Source: Gnetum montanum | Lineage: Eukaryota > Streptophyta > Gnetopsida > Gnetales > Gnetaceae | NCBI GenBank assembly: GCA_015680685.1 | Contig: MNCI01038110.1 | Location: forward strand, 495,607-559,606 | Length of the DNA: 64,000 nucleotides | Direction of reading: 5' to 3' | Part shown: piece by piece, positions 36,001 to 47,649 of the stretch | Layout: each line of letters begins with the position of its first letter | Numbering within the stretch: the first letter of the stretch is position 1 | Notes under the pieces: generated by a model | Database searches by the model: none | What the model was told of the DNA's origin: nothing | Seen by the model: the letters and a program-made list of their open reading frames with translations, nothing else | Position numbers and translations under genes: made by a program

Positions 36001-37156
36001 CCCTATGCAACCACCCCCTAGCCTCACATTGTGCAAGTGCCCTCGAGTACCATTTATGAAAATGAATGATGTCACTCTTAGTCTAGGCCAACACGACACC
36101 ACGAAGAGTGGGGCCCACCATGAAAGCCTCTAAGGAGGTACGAGCAAAGCAAGTCCATCATCGCCTACGCACACTCCTTCTTTGTCGAATTGAGGCCTGC
36201 AAAGAGACGGCGATCAAAATATAAACCACTACTAAGAAGCAAGGTAAAAATGGTAAATTGAACAACCTTACCTTCCTACTCGGTACACCATTCTAGGAGG
36301 GTTCTAGAACAAGGTATGCACACGAGTAGCTAGGAATAGGGTGTTATTGATGTGGTGAGAGCCATGTAACAATAGGTCCCACATGCACGATAATGGACAG
36401 GTAGATTTGGGCCCTCCATAGGGACTGTCCTCAAGCATAAGTGGTCCCTCATCGATGTCCACCATGAAAGCCACAATGCCATTCGAAGATCCTGGTAACA
36501 TAGTCTCAAACACGCTGAACACTAATTGTTCACTTAGATGCAACCATATTACCACGTTGAATTTGTCTAAGATAAAGGCAAGGAATTCACAGGTCCCTTC
36601 TCTAAACCATACCCCATTGCGATCAATGGTCATATCAGGAATTGGCTCATCAGAATCAATTAGACCAAACCACATCAGAACTCCAACAAGCTCAATCATC
36701 AAGAGGAAAGGTTTGGGATCCCTTCATGTATTCAAGAACCAAGGTTAATAAATCACGTAAAAACAAGGTTCTGTAACTAGGGGGCCAACACTTAGAAAAA
36801 TTCCCAGCATCATGCTCAACGTGCAGACCCTGCACACTGGGAAAACTCAGCATGCAGACCCTACATGTTGGAACATGACCAAACTAACCTCACACGCTAA
36901 GTATTTTGACCCCACCCTTCAAGCTATAGAAACCTTATACTATGAAAACATTTACGCTATGCAATGGGAAAATCGACAGGAACAGTGGGCGAAAACACAA
37001 ATTTCGACAAAAGATCAGAGCCTACCTGCACGTTGATCCTAATCATGAGGGAATCCTAGGTCTAGGCAGACACTGGAGCATTGCTTGACTCTCTTCGACG
37101 AAGGTCAAGCTAGGCTCCTTCCTCCCCTGGCCTTCTACTTCCTTGCCCTTGTTCAT
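33069..37156 (-). pseudogene. Antisense spliced gene, copy B (FCP1/NIF-like HAD plus coiled-coil), full length
   Basis: Eight exons read on the minus strand: 37156-37026, 36721-36272, 36196-35936, about 35836-34800, 34735-34434, 34344-34141, 34068-33265, 33170-33069 (stop). Donors are GT and acceptors AG at all junctions except the exon 4 acceptor, which is mutated (ACAA). Exon 1/2 joins in phase 2. Exons 2-3: HAD-like block (LLMIELVGVL, GTCEFLAFIL, VVIWLHLSE, NNTLF), motif I acids lost. Exon 4: an unassigned domain (MKFGEISDAQQWLHT, FFSDFFGIPV, later SFLWIHHLF). Exons 5-8: acidic region, then a likely coiled coil (LVECKAQIDLLNLKCQDWKD) and a Gly/Asp-rich tail. Stops in exons 1, 2, 4 and 7 and at least one frameshift. 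Role unknown; a decoy or regulatory protein is a guess. Confidence 0.72.
36780..37019. other. Intron 1 of antisense gene copy B
   Basis: Shorter than in copy A. Keeps the same inverted units (AACGTGCAGACCCTGCACAC near 36818, repeated once). The plus frame 36812-37036 is repeat-derived. Confidence 0.6.
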
Positions 37157-37700
37157 CTTTGCGTTTACGCCAAACCCTGCACGGTGCACTTACGTCGAAC
37201 CTTGCATGCTGGGGTTTCGTCCCTGCCACATGCTACATTTACACAGAACCCTGCATGCTGGAGTTTCATCCCTACATGCTACGTTTACGTCGAACCCTAC
37301 ACGCTGGGGTTTTGTCCTAGCACGCTACGTTTACGTTGAACCCTACACGCTGGGGTTTTGTCCCTACCACACGTTGTGTTTACGCCGAATCCTACATGCT
37401 AGGGTTTTGTCCCCACCACACGCTGCATTTATGCTGAACCCTACATGCTGGGGTTTTGTCCCTGCATGCTACGTTTACACTGAATCTTGCATGCTCGGGT
37501 TTGAAGCCGCACACTGGATGCTCTCATCCAACTCGTCATGCCCTGAAGCCACCTCCAATGCACCCAACCATTGCCTACCTCCCCCTACAGCCAGATCTTC
37601 ACCTTCACGTTGATGCTGCGAAAATAGGTTCACGCTTGAGCTTCTAGGGGTTCATGCTGGGATGTTCACACTCGAACTTGGTCACAGCTATCTTGCAGTT
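37157..37700 (-). promoter_or_regulatory. Repeat array at the probable promoter of antisense gene copy B
   Basis: Units of roughly 50-60 bases containing TTTACGTCGAACCCTACACG then CTGGGGTTTTGTCCC between about 37165 and 37505, starting just upstream of the exon 1 ATG. A smaller version is at 2400-2560 in element A. Promoter role inferred from position. Confidence 0.45.
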
Positions 37701-38199
37701 CACGCCAACCCCTTATTTATACACTCCACGTTAAACACACTGAGGGTGCCTTGAAATAATTTATTCAATTAATTTGATAATTAACCAAAATACAAAAAAT
37801 GTGTAAATACATAAGAACAACGCAGAAGTGAGGATAATGAACAAAAAAAAAAGCAAAAGCAATGATATACTGGGATGAACACTACCCACATGCAACATTC
37901 TCTTGCGAAGCAACTCTTGTTGCCCACACTAAAAATTTTAGGAAAAGCTCCTTATCTGGCAGTTTCACACTCAATAACGATTACAAATCGTACGATCAAC
38001 TAGACATCATGAACGAACAATCGTCAACCCGGTAAGGCCTTAAACTACCACAATCGGCCTGGTAAGGCCTTAAACTACCATGTGTCCTAATACGATGATA
38101 AATTATCATCATATACCTTAGTCTAGTTTAGATGCATGAATGCTTAAACTCTAAAAATAACCAACCACCTGATTGACATTGCCCACTATTTATTGGCAG
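37701..38199 (+). promoter_or_regulatory. Pre-RT spacer with boundary repeats and splice-acceptor-like CAG
   Basis: GGTAAGGCCTTAAACTACCA units at 38030-38110. The acceptor-like TATTTATTGGCAG ends at 38199; the pol ATG (38211) follows 11 bases later. Same layout as 2820-3026. Confidence 0.6.
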
Positions 38200-38210
38200 G
38201 AGTAAACATC

Positions 38211-41200
38211 ATGGACGGCAAGCAATTATTCTTACCACTATCTATCAATGGACTGCACGGAACGATCACACGAGAAATCAACATAGAGTCTATTGATTTA
38301 GGCTCAAGAACAAATGACACTTTTTTGGCATCAACTCACCAAACGCTAGATTGTTTCGAAATGATGACCAAGACTCTAGACCTAGAAATAGATAGCATCA
38401 CCAAAGACCCCTTGGTTAAAGTCCCCATTACCGTGCTAGATGGCAAAGTTAAAATCCTAGAACTAAGTACATTGTTAAGCCCACAACTAGCCAATGACAT
38501 AGCACAAGTTCTTAAAGACAACATAAAAGCATTCGCTTGTTCTTACACTGACATGCCTGGGTTAGACCCTTGAATAGTCCAGCACAACATTATACTTGAC
38601 CCAAAATTAAGACCAGTGAAACAAAAGGCATGTAAGGTTAAGCCCGAGGTAGCATTGGCAGTCTGTAATGAAATCACCAAAATTTATCAGGCTGGTTTCA
38701 TTCGGGCTGTTAACTATGCTGACTGGGTATCCAACATGGTCATTGTCCCAAAGAAGAATAGAAGCATTCGCCTATGCATTGACTTCTGAGACCTCAACGT
38801 TGCAACGATAAAAGATGATTTCCCCCTACCTAGCATTGATCAACAGGTTGACTCGACCACTGGGCATGCCTTATTATCTTTTATGGATAGCTTTTCAAGA
38901 TATAACTAGATTCGGATTAACCCTGAGCATCAACTTAGGATGACCTTTATGACACCATGGGGTACTTTTTGCTACACGATGATGCCATTCGCTCTCAAGA
39001 ATGCCAATGCTACATACCAAAGAGCGATGACATTTATCTTTAGCAATTATATCTTCAACTCGCTCAATGACTATGTAAATGATATCGTGGTTAAATCAAA
39101 GACAACAGAACAACATGTACAAGATATTGACTTCGTACTAAAACATTTTTTAAAATATGAGCTAAGACTTAACCCAAATAAATATGTCTTTGGAGTCAAA
39201 ATAGGCAAAATGCTTAGATTCATAGCCTCGGAAGCAGGGATACGAGTAGACCCCGATAAGGTTAAGGCCATAACAAACTTAAAGCCACCCAGCAACCTTA
39301 CTGAACTTCGTGGTCTACAAGGTAGACTACAATTCATTAGATGATTCATAGAGAAACTGATGGATAAGTTGAGTCCTATGTAGCATCTATTGCGTAAGGA
39401 AGTCCATTTTGAATGGACTCGGTAGTGCCAGGAAGCCTTTGACAACATTAAAAAAGCACTTGTTCAACTACCCATAGTTTATCCACCTCGAAATGATAAA
39501 CCATTCTATATCTACCTTGCCACTTTGGACTCATCAATCGCATCTATGCTTTGCCAAAAAAAAGATGATGGAACTGAAGTCCCTATTTATTACTTAAGCC
39601 ATACATTAGTAGCCCATGAGAAGAGATACAACGAGGTGGAAAGGTCATGCTTAGCCCTTGTCTTTTCCTTAAAGAAATGGTAACATTACCTCTTCCGTAA
39701 CCAAGTCAATATAATCTACAAGGATAATGTACTCAAAGCCATCATAGGAAATATTTATGAGTCAAGTAGAATAGCTCGTTGGAAAGACATGATAGCTGAG
39801 TTTGACCTACACTACATAGCGCAATCATCAGTCAAAGGTCAAGCCATAGCAAATCAAATGCCTGCATCACCAACGCACGATTAGGCAATGATAGAACCAG
39901 AGTTCCCTGATGAAAATGTGAGTGCAATAGACATAGTACCTGACGACTACAATGCCATTTTGAACTTTGATGGAGCATCCACCTCTCGAGGGGGAAGTGC
40001 TGCCGCCGTCATCACCTATCCCTCCAGGGAGATCTGACCCTTTGCTTATCGTTTCTACTTTCACTGTACCAACAACATAGCAGAGTACGAAGGTCTCCTT
40101 AGAGGTCTCATGGTAGCACTAGCTTCAAACATCACACGACTGGTGGTTAGAGATGACTCACAATTAGTTCTAAATCAAGTCATAGATGTTTATTCATGCA
40201 AAGCGTAACACTTACAACCATACTGTGATTTGACTAAGCACTTACTGAAGCGATTCGTAAATATAGATGTGCAACATGTCTTCAGAAATGATAACATCAT
40301 TGCAAATGCACTTGCCATGTTAGCTCTAAACATATCGCCAAACATGTTCCATAAATTGCCTAGTTCTATAATTAGTTGTACCAAACTCGTAACTGATACT
40401 CCCGATGAATTACCGATTGCATCCGTTAGTACAATGCAAGCCATAGAATGGTACAACGACATAAAGAAATACCTTTTACACGGTGAACTATCTCAACATC
40501 TGACGAATGCACAAAAGGACGCAGTACAAAAATGTTCTCGACAGTATGCATTAGTAGGTGACACGTTGTGTCGTAGATCCTACGAAGGTATCCTGTTAAG
40601 ATGCGTTAGTAGCACGGATGGCCAGACCATTGTGGAGCAAGTACATGAAGGACTCTATGGAGGTCACATAGCACCCAAAGCAATGGTGACCAAAATAAGG
40701 TGTTTAGGGTACTATTGGTCACACATGGAGTACAACTGTGTCTCCAAGGTCAAAACGTGTGATATGTGTCAAAAGCATGGTAATCTCATACATGTCTCAC
40801 CCAATGAATTGTATAAAGCTCAAATCACATGGCCTTTCCAGAAATGGGGGTTGGACATCATTGGACCGATAACTCCCCCATCTTCTGTGGGGCATAGCTT
40901 TATCATAATTGCAACAGAATATTTCACAAAATGGGTAGAAGCTATTCCCCTTAGAAAGACCACATCCAAACACATATGCAACTTCATTCTAGAAAACATC
41001 ATGACCCGTTTTGGTATTCCAATGATCATCCTCACTGATAACGGGCCACAGTTCAGCAATGCTGAAACTAGAACTTTCTGTGAAACCCTAGGGATCAAAC
41101 ATTTATTTTCATCCCCTTACTACCCTCAGAGCAATGGACAAGCCGAAGCTACAAATAAGATCATCATCTCTGTGCTAAAGAAGATGCTTACGCAGAGCAA

Positions 41201-41687
41201 GAGAAAATGGTATGAATAGTTAGTATACGCACTATGGGCTTATCGCACCACACATCGGACTTCCACTAGTAAAATGCCATATAGTCTTGTTTATGGTTCA
41301 GAAGTTTTTTTACCTTTGGAGTTGCAGGTACCATCCTTAAGAATCACACTCTCCAAACTCCTCAACGAAGATCAAAACAATGATTTGCGCATTGTTGACT
41401 TGGACTCAGTGGAGGAGGAACACACACGTGCACTCGATCAGATCAAATGGTACCAAAAGCAACAACAACGGCACCATCGGCACGATATTCATAAACACTT
41501 GATTAAGGAAGGTGAACTTGTACTCAAAGCCATTCAGGAACTCTCGAACAAATTCTCAGCCAACTAGGAAGGACCCTACTTGGTCACTAAAGCATTTGAC
41601 AATGGAGCATTTAAACTAGCTGACATGGAAGGGAATGAACTTGCACATCTAATGAACCACTTGTACTTGAAACCGTTATACATTTGA
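38211..41687 (+). pseudogene. pol: Element B pol: RT, RNase H, archaeal-type RNase H, integrase (broken)
   Basis: The ATG at 38211 (MDGKQLFLPLSING) is preferred to an upstream TTG. RT has the same blocks as A; its active site reads YVND (about 39071), so the second catalytic Asp is gone through a G-to-A change. The first RNase H is degenerate (FYIYLATLD). The second RNase H is at about 39960-40350 (NFDGA, NNIAEYEGL, DDSQLVLNQ). Integrase: zinc region 40636-40780 (HEGLYGGHIA, CDMCQ), catalytic D near 40852, DNGPQF at 41037-41054, NGQAEA near 41138. The frame 40230-41219 is open. Other stops: 38571, 38787, 38907, 39342, a TAG at 41218 and one near 41565. Most are one C-to-T or G-to-A step from the codon used in copy A. 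Inactive. Confidence 0.92.
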
Positions 41688-41689
41688 GC

Positions 41690-42085
41690 ATGAACTCAGG
41701 TACACACTCATTTTGGAATCATGATGATAAACTGATACCACAAAACATCCTGGAATCATGACGGTAAACTGATACCATAGAACATCCTGGAATCATGACG
41801 GTAAACTAATACCACAGAACGTCCTGGCGTTACAATGATAAAATGGCATCACAGTTCGTCCATAATGACAATAAACTAGAACCCGTCTAGTATGACTTTA
41901 AACTGCCACAATTTCATTCGCCAAAGTCCACTAAGACTATAAACTGGTTCGCCTCTTCACAGTCCGCCAAGACTATAAACTAGCAGTGTACCATCCGCTA
42001 CAATGATAAACTGGCACCATCAAACGGGTTATCACATAAAACTAACCCACGATAGTATGCTACGACTATAAACTAGCAGCTTCAT
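41690..42085 (+). repeat. Post-integrase tandem repeats, element B
   Basis: About 37-base units (GATAAACTGATACCACAAAA, CATCCTGGAATCATGACG) then 'CCAAGACTATAAACTAGCAG' units. Counterpart of 6505-6935. Confidence 0.9.
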
Positions 42086-43075
42086 CAGAGCTGCATTCCA
42101 ATCTCATCACCAGTTGATTTTAACAACATTGCTGCCATTCATATTTAGTGCCTAAAATCTCATCTGTTGCCTTTGCTTCATTAGTTGTTGTTCAAGTCTA
42201 CTCTTACTCACTCACTTGTGTTTTTCTTGTATTCTTGGAGTTGTGTTTGCAGGATGACACTCAGAGGCGTTCGTGCGAGAATGCACTTTGTCACAGTAGC
42301 AAGGTATCACATTGTTCCTAACATACGTAACCAGGTAAATCAAGCCATTCACTAGTACATTTCCAGTTACATTTCCCATCTATTCCTCAACATACTCTAC
42401 TCAGTCATATCCCGGACACACCCAGTGCATCCTAGAACATTGAGCACATCATTGCCCACTACAATGCTTTTAAGCAGTGGCAACACACAACATGGTACTT
42501 GAGCATGAGTACATGATCAAAACAAAGCTATTTTCGAAAAAAAAAAGCAAAGCACATAGAACAAAGAGAAAAAATCAAAAAGAAGCACAAGACCCTTGGC
42601 ACTTCCCATACAAGCCCTAGGTAGGAAGGCAGTTGTCTTGGAAGCAAGTACGCATGTCTCAAATGCTCAAGTAACATCTCATTGTGTGGCTTTGGCTCTC
42701 CACCAATAGGTTCCCTTTAACACCAAATAGAGGCCCTATTCCTCCAAAGAACATAACACATCATCATCGTTGCATTGGTTATGCCAACAAGTCCTCTTAA
42801 ACATGAAACAAAAGTCTTGTTCCACCAAAGGACGTACACCTCATGTCCTGGTCTCAAGTCTGCTAGACAATGGCTATTGGCAAGGATCAACATGACCCGT
42901 ATACACACCAAAGCATCCCCTTCACCATGCATAATCCCTTGATCAGTTCCCAATCTCCACAATTTCCATTTTCCCTATCTAGCTACAAACTTTATTTCCC
43001 CAATCCCATGTACTATTGAACACGGTGCGATGACATCTGGCCAAGTGTCAAAGGACAATGTTTCTACCAAATCGC
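42086..43075 (+). other. 3' untranslated region of element B
   Basis: Similar to 6936-7809 in A. The acceptor-like GTTGTGTTTGCAG ends at 42252. No coding region supported. Confidence 0.6.
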
Positions 43076-43160
43076 TTGTGGTGTTTTGTACTTCTTTGTT
43101 GACGCTTCTTAGGTGGATTCCTCCAAGCGTCAACAAAGAGGGGCCAATGAAACACCACAA
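43076..43160 (+). other. Polypurine tract inside long inverted repeat (element B)
   Basis: Left arm 43076-43107 (TTGTGGTGTTT then TCTTTGTTGACGCTT) is matched by right arm 43125-43160, whose reverse complement reads TTGTGGTGTTT then, after a mismatched middle, TCTTTGTTGACGCTT. Outer stem 11 bases, inner stem 15. AAAGAGGGG in the right arm is the polypurine tract; the outer stem is the first bases of the LTR. Confidence 0.8.
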
Positions 43161-44852
43161 AATTTTGAACTTAGTACTTCTCCAATAAGAATTGAGCTAA
43201 AATCGTGATGCTCCCACCATGACTATAGCTTGACGGCCTCATGGACAGCTTCAAACGGAGTCGAACTGAGTAATAAATGGTTCTCCAGGACCCACAGCAA
43301 ACTATGGAAACATATGGTGTCGAACCCTACCAAATTTGGGCTGAAAATACTTGGTTTTCACTAAGTATGTAGCATGCATGCCTAGCATGTGACTTCAAAG
43401 ACTACTCGAAACAAGCACTCCAGAGCAAGATTTTCACAAGGCATCAACTCTCAGAGATAGGAAAATTGTTAGGTGTCATCATGGGCTCAAGAAACATGGG
43501 TTTTGACCTTGAAATCATGCACTTTGGGGTTCACATGCTGAGCATGTACATCCTGCACACCTAGCGTGTACGCCCAGCATGTATGCCTGGCGTGCACCAT
43601 CCAGCGTGCAACACAACATATATTAGTGGAACTTTTCAGAACCATGTCAGATCAAGTCCAACTGAGCTGAATATCATGCCTAGCATGTGACTTCAAAGAC
43701 TACTCGAAACAAGCACTCCAGAGCAATATTTTCACAAGGCATCAACTCTCAGAGATAGGACAATTGTTAGGTGTCATCATGGGCTCAAGAAACATGGGTT
43801 TTGACCTCGAAATCATGCACTTTGGGGTTCACATGCTGAGCATGTACATCCTGCACACCCAGCATGTACGCCCAGCATGTATGCTTGGCATGCACCATCC
43901 AGCGTGCAACACAACATATATTAGTGGAACTTTTCAGAACCATGTCAGATCAAGTCCAACTGAGCTGAATATCCACAAGCAGCATTCTCGTAACATCCAA
44001 GCCCAAACCCGAGGGCCGAATTGGATACTTCCTGTTGTAATAGTAGTTTGTAAAGATGAATTCTTTTGTTTTAGTCAAGTCTATATGCTGAGTTCACATG
44101 CCCAGCATGTACATGCTGGCATGTAGCGACACATGTTGGCATGCAGCACGCTGCATAGTTGTAATATTCTTTGCATCTGAGCAACACAGCCAGATGTCAT
44201 CCAACCCAAAATTCCCTCATCCATGACCACTCATAACTTTCTAGATCCGAATCCAGCACTCAAAAACCTCATAAAACCCTAATTTTTCAATAGATCGGGG
44301 TTGGCAATTTTGAGACAAAGACACAAAAAGACTAGAACCTGGAAAACACTAAGCAAGTGAGAGTAAGAACCCCCATACATTGGACTTCGATCCTGGACAC
44401 TGATCATACAGCCTTCATGCTGTGCTTGCAGTTTGAACCAGCACACCATCATCTTCCAGCATCCACCAAGGCCTTTCATCTGCCTCGTGTCAAATCTACA
44501 ACTACGTCTGAACTGGTGCACTATAATTCTCATCTGGCAATAAAGTTACTTTGTTTCTGCTTGAAATTTGTCACAGTTTTTCATTTATTCTGGTTCATTT
44601 ATTTTGTTTAAGTTAATGCAAATTTACGCTTTGTATTTACATTAATCACGCTATTTACACATAACCCAGCGTATTGCATATTGGCATACGTTGGGGAAAT
44701 CCTTGTCTTATCTATGTGCGGACCACCCAAGGTACTCTACCTTCATTCGTCCTAACTCACCCTCAAGCGAAGGTAGGGTCTTCTGTGCTCGTCTATAAAT
44801 CACGTGGTGCTCGTCCCATTCCAGCCTTGCATAGACGATTTTAGACAGTACA
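43148..44852 (+). repeat. 3' LTR of element B
   Basis: TGAAACACCAC to GTACA. It is longer than the 5' LTR because of an internal 298-base duplication (43377-43674 and 43675-43972). Confidence 0.9.
43377..43972. repeat. 298-base tandem duplication inside the 3' LTR of element B
   Basis: Both halves begin CATGCCTAGCATGTGACTTC and end GAGCTGAATAT(C). They are far more alike than the two LTRs are, so the duplication post-dates insertion. The sequence is absent in duplicate from the 5' LTR. Confidence 0.92.
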
Positions 44853-44878
44853 AGCTGTAGGGGAGATGGGAGGCTTCT

Positions 44879-46527
44879 GTACCATCCAAAATCATTGGTG
44901 AGAGGCTAGAATGAATAGCCACCGAGAGATCTACAGATGAAATAGTAAGACCCTGCCTTCGCCCAAGGGCCTGCTGGAAAAACAATGAAGGTAGAGTGCC
45001 TTGAATGATCCGAACATGGATCAAACAAGGACTTCCCTAAACATACGCAATCGCGGCATGTTGGGTTATACGTAAACGAATGCAGAAAAAGACTGAACAT
45101 AAACAAATGAAAATGTTTAAACAACGAAAATAGAAAAATGTGAATAGAAAAAATAATGTAAACTGCACAAATCTAGGAAATAATGTAAACTATTTGTATT
45201 GATAAATAATTAAAATGTGCATGAGTTAGAACGCAGTTGCAGATTGGTTGCAAGTCAGATGTTTAGCCCCGATGGATGAGAACAGATGTTGGGAAGATGC
45301 AGGTTTTGGATTGCAGGTGTATGGCGTCCAAGTTTGTATGTAGCCCCCAACGTGTGAGATTGATGCCCAGATTTCTTAAGTGTGTGAGATTCAGATTTTT
45401 CCAGCCCTGCTCTATTGGAAAAACAAGAGATTTATACAGTTTTGGGCATGAGATTCCAATCTGGTGATAGGTGTGTGTGTTGACCGGATGCACGAAATGT
45501 TACAACGTACAGCATGCAGCATGACCAAGATCTCTTACACTGACGTGTGTAATCCATAGCGTAAGAGCTTGATATGATGAAAAAATGCAAAATGTACAAA
45601 GAATGTTAAAGTACAAGAGTGGATCTGGATGTCTGGCCTTCGTATCTATAGATCTCTGCTATTTTTGCTCCGCCAAGGCCTCCAGCGTGCGTGGATCTGG
45701 CTTTGATGTGTGTGCAGCCTGTTCTGGTATCAACATCAGCGTCCAACATCAGCGTCAATGTCAACGTTAGCATCAGCATCAGTGTCAACATCAACATCAA
45801 TGTCAACGTCAACATTAGCATCAGTGTCAGCGTCAATGTCAGCGTCAGCGTCAACATCAGTGTTAGCGTCAGCGTCAGCGTCAACGTCAACATCACTAAC
45901 ACCATATGACCTTAAAACAGTGCATTTCGAGCCCGTTTCTAACCTGTGAGACTAGTTTCTAGAGTGGATCTACATGCTATGGGTCATGAGGGTTCTTTGT
46001 GCCAAATTTTGGTTGATTTAGATGTCATTTTGGATCTGTTTCGGGGCTCCAAAAATTGGTGAGGCTGAGCAACGTAAGAAAAGTAACCCAAGCATCACCA
46101 AGCCAAAGTGGCACATTTGAGGTCCAAATCTTGATTTTATGTAGGCTGGGACCTGCTGGGGACCTTGTTGAAGGTCATGGGGGGTCCATGTGCTTGATTT
46201 CGGCCTATGTTAGCTTAGTTTCAGGGCTCCAAAAGTTGGTGATGCTGAGCCTTACGCTGAGCAGCGTCTGAAAATGTAGCCAACTTATACTTAGCCAAAA
46301 CCAAGCATTTTGAGGTCGAAACTTTTGATTCTAGATGCTGAAAGTTGGTGTAGTAGCTTGTGAACCCTAGGGGAACCTTGCTTGCTCCATTGCTCACTCC
46401 ATTGTATGTCATTTCATGCCATTTTAGAGGCTCTCAAGTTTGGTCATGCTGTAATCATGTTGGGCAGCAGCATGACTTAGCTTGATTCTTGTCTAAAAGT
46501 GCTAGGCCAAAATTTTGTGGTGTTTCA
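44879..46527 (-). repeat. 3' LTR of element D
   Basis: On the minus strand TGAAACACCAC (46527) to GGTACA (44879). TATA box TATAAAT at 45436-45430 (minus). The U5 block matches A and B. U3 holds the 6-base array below. Confidence 0.82.
45728..45895. repeat. 6-base repeat array (AGCGTC / AACATC) in U3 of element D LTR
   Basis: About 28 units alternating AGCGTC, AACGTC, AACATC and AGTGTC. It yields long Ser-Val/Asn or Leu-Thr open frames on both strands, which are artefacts. Confidence 0.92.
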
Positions 46528-46598
46528 TTGGCCTTTCTTTATTGATGTCTGGAGGAATCTACCCTAGAGGTGTCGACAAGGAAGTATAAAACACCACG
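46513..46598 (-). other. Polypurine tract inside inverted repeat (element D)
   Basis: Arms 46513-46549 (TTTTGTGGTGTTTCATTGGC on plus, including the LTR start) and 46567-46598 (GTGTCGACAAGGAAG...ACACCACGA). Same design as element B on the opposite strand. Confidence 0.65.
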
Positions 46599-47649
46599 AG
46601 CAACTGGGTATCAAGAATTGTTCTTTGGCATTTGGCCAGATGTCGTCGCACCGTGTTCAGAAGTACATTGGACCAAGAAATAAGGTTTTGAGGTGTATAG
46701 AGAAAAGGTTTGTAACTGTGAGATCGGGGATTGATGAAGGCATGGTTTTATTTAATTGTGGGAGGAGGAATGCGCTTGTGTGAACAGATCATGTTGGTCC
46801 TTGTCAATAGCTAGTATCTAGCGGACTTGGGACCAAGGCATGGGATGTGCATCCTTTGGAGGAATGAGACTTTTGTGTCCTACTTGAGAGGACTCGTTGT
46901 CACAACCAAAGCCACGTGATGAGGTGGTGCATTCTTTGAAGAAACAGGACCCTTGTTGAGTGTTGAAGGAAACCTGTTGTCCAACAGCCAAAGCCACGTA
47001 GTGGGATGCAATATGATTGTTTGAGACACGTGTGTTTTCTTCCAAGACAAGTGCCTTCCTACCTGGGGCTTGTATGGAAAGCGTCAAGAGTCTTGTGATG
47101 GATTTTGCTCTTTGATTTTTTTTGTCTTTTTTTTTTAATTTTTGAGCAGAGCTCTCTTTCAATGTTATACTCGTGCTCATGTGCTTATATCTGTTTCATG
47201 TGTTGTGCTGTGTGTTACAACTGCTTTAAGAGTTACAGTGGGAAACCATGTGTTCAGAGTTTTGGGGTGATGGGAAATGTAACTAAACAGGGTAGAGAGA
47301 ACATGCTAGGGAATGAGAGACATTTGGAAAATTGGGAATGTACTTGTGAACGGCTTGATTAACCTGGTTACATGCATCCGGAACAATGTGGTACCTCGTT
47401 GTCGTGATGAAGTGCATTCATGTACGAACACCTCTAGGTGTCATCCTGCAAACACAACTCCAAGAAGACAAGAAAACCACGATTGAATGAGTTAGCTTAA
47501 CACTTTAAACATGGATGCAACCGATGTGATGGAGACACCACGTGCAACAGCAGGCAAACAAAATTAAGCAGCAGCAATGTTGTCAGAGTCCATGTGATGA
47601 ATTCATGCAGTGGGTTGATGAAGACATGTCATTTGATTACAGCGATAGA
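46599..47649 (-). other. 3' UTR of element D
   Basis: Matches the 3' UTR of A and B in reverse. Includes the acceptor-like GTTGTGTTTGCAG (AG at 47447-47446, minus) followed by GATGACACC. No gene supported. Confidence 0.6.

Larger units (their letters stand above)
26560..44852 (+). mobile_element. Element B: complete but decayed Tat-like retrotransposon, 18.3 kb
   Basis: 5' LTR 26560-28004, primer site 28010, leader repeats, gag 28461-30459, linker, protease 31003-32286, boundary repeats, antisense gene 33069-37156, RT acceptor 38199, pol 38211-41687, boundary repeats, 3' UTR, PPT hairpin, 3' LTR 43148-44852. The flanking 5-mers are GGCTG (26555-26559) and AGCTG (44853-44857), a target duplication with one transition. 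By eye the LTRs differ at roughly one site in ten, mostly transitions, so the insertion is old. It is the reference for reading the other elements. Confidence 0.9.

Noticed and set aside
35487-36702. Antisense frames as a plant mobile domain (PMD) protein
   Set aside because: First impression, because PMD genes are common in plant elements. The motif order around IWSHL, NTLF and QNP fits a NIF/FCP1-like HAD domain better; the exon 4 domain stays unassigned.
37143-37613. 156-residue plus-strand open frame rich in Cys and Tyr
   Set aside because: It is the translation of the tandem array upstream of antisense exon 1; it has no start context and no homologous frame in element A.
45606-45949. 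Long Leu-Thr, Ser-Val and Ser-Ala frames on both strands
   Set aside because: All are products of the 6-base array in the LTR U3.
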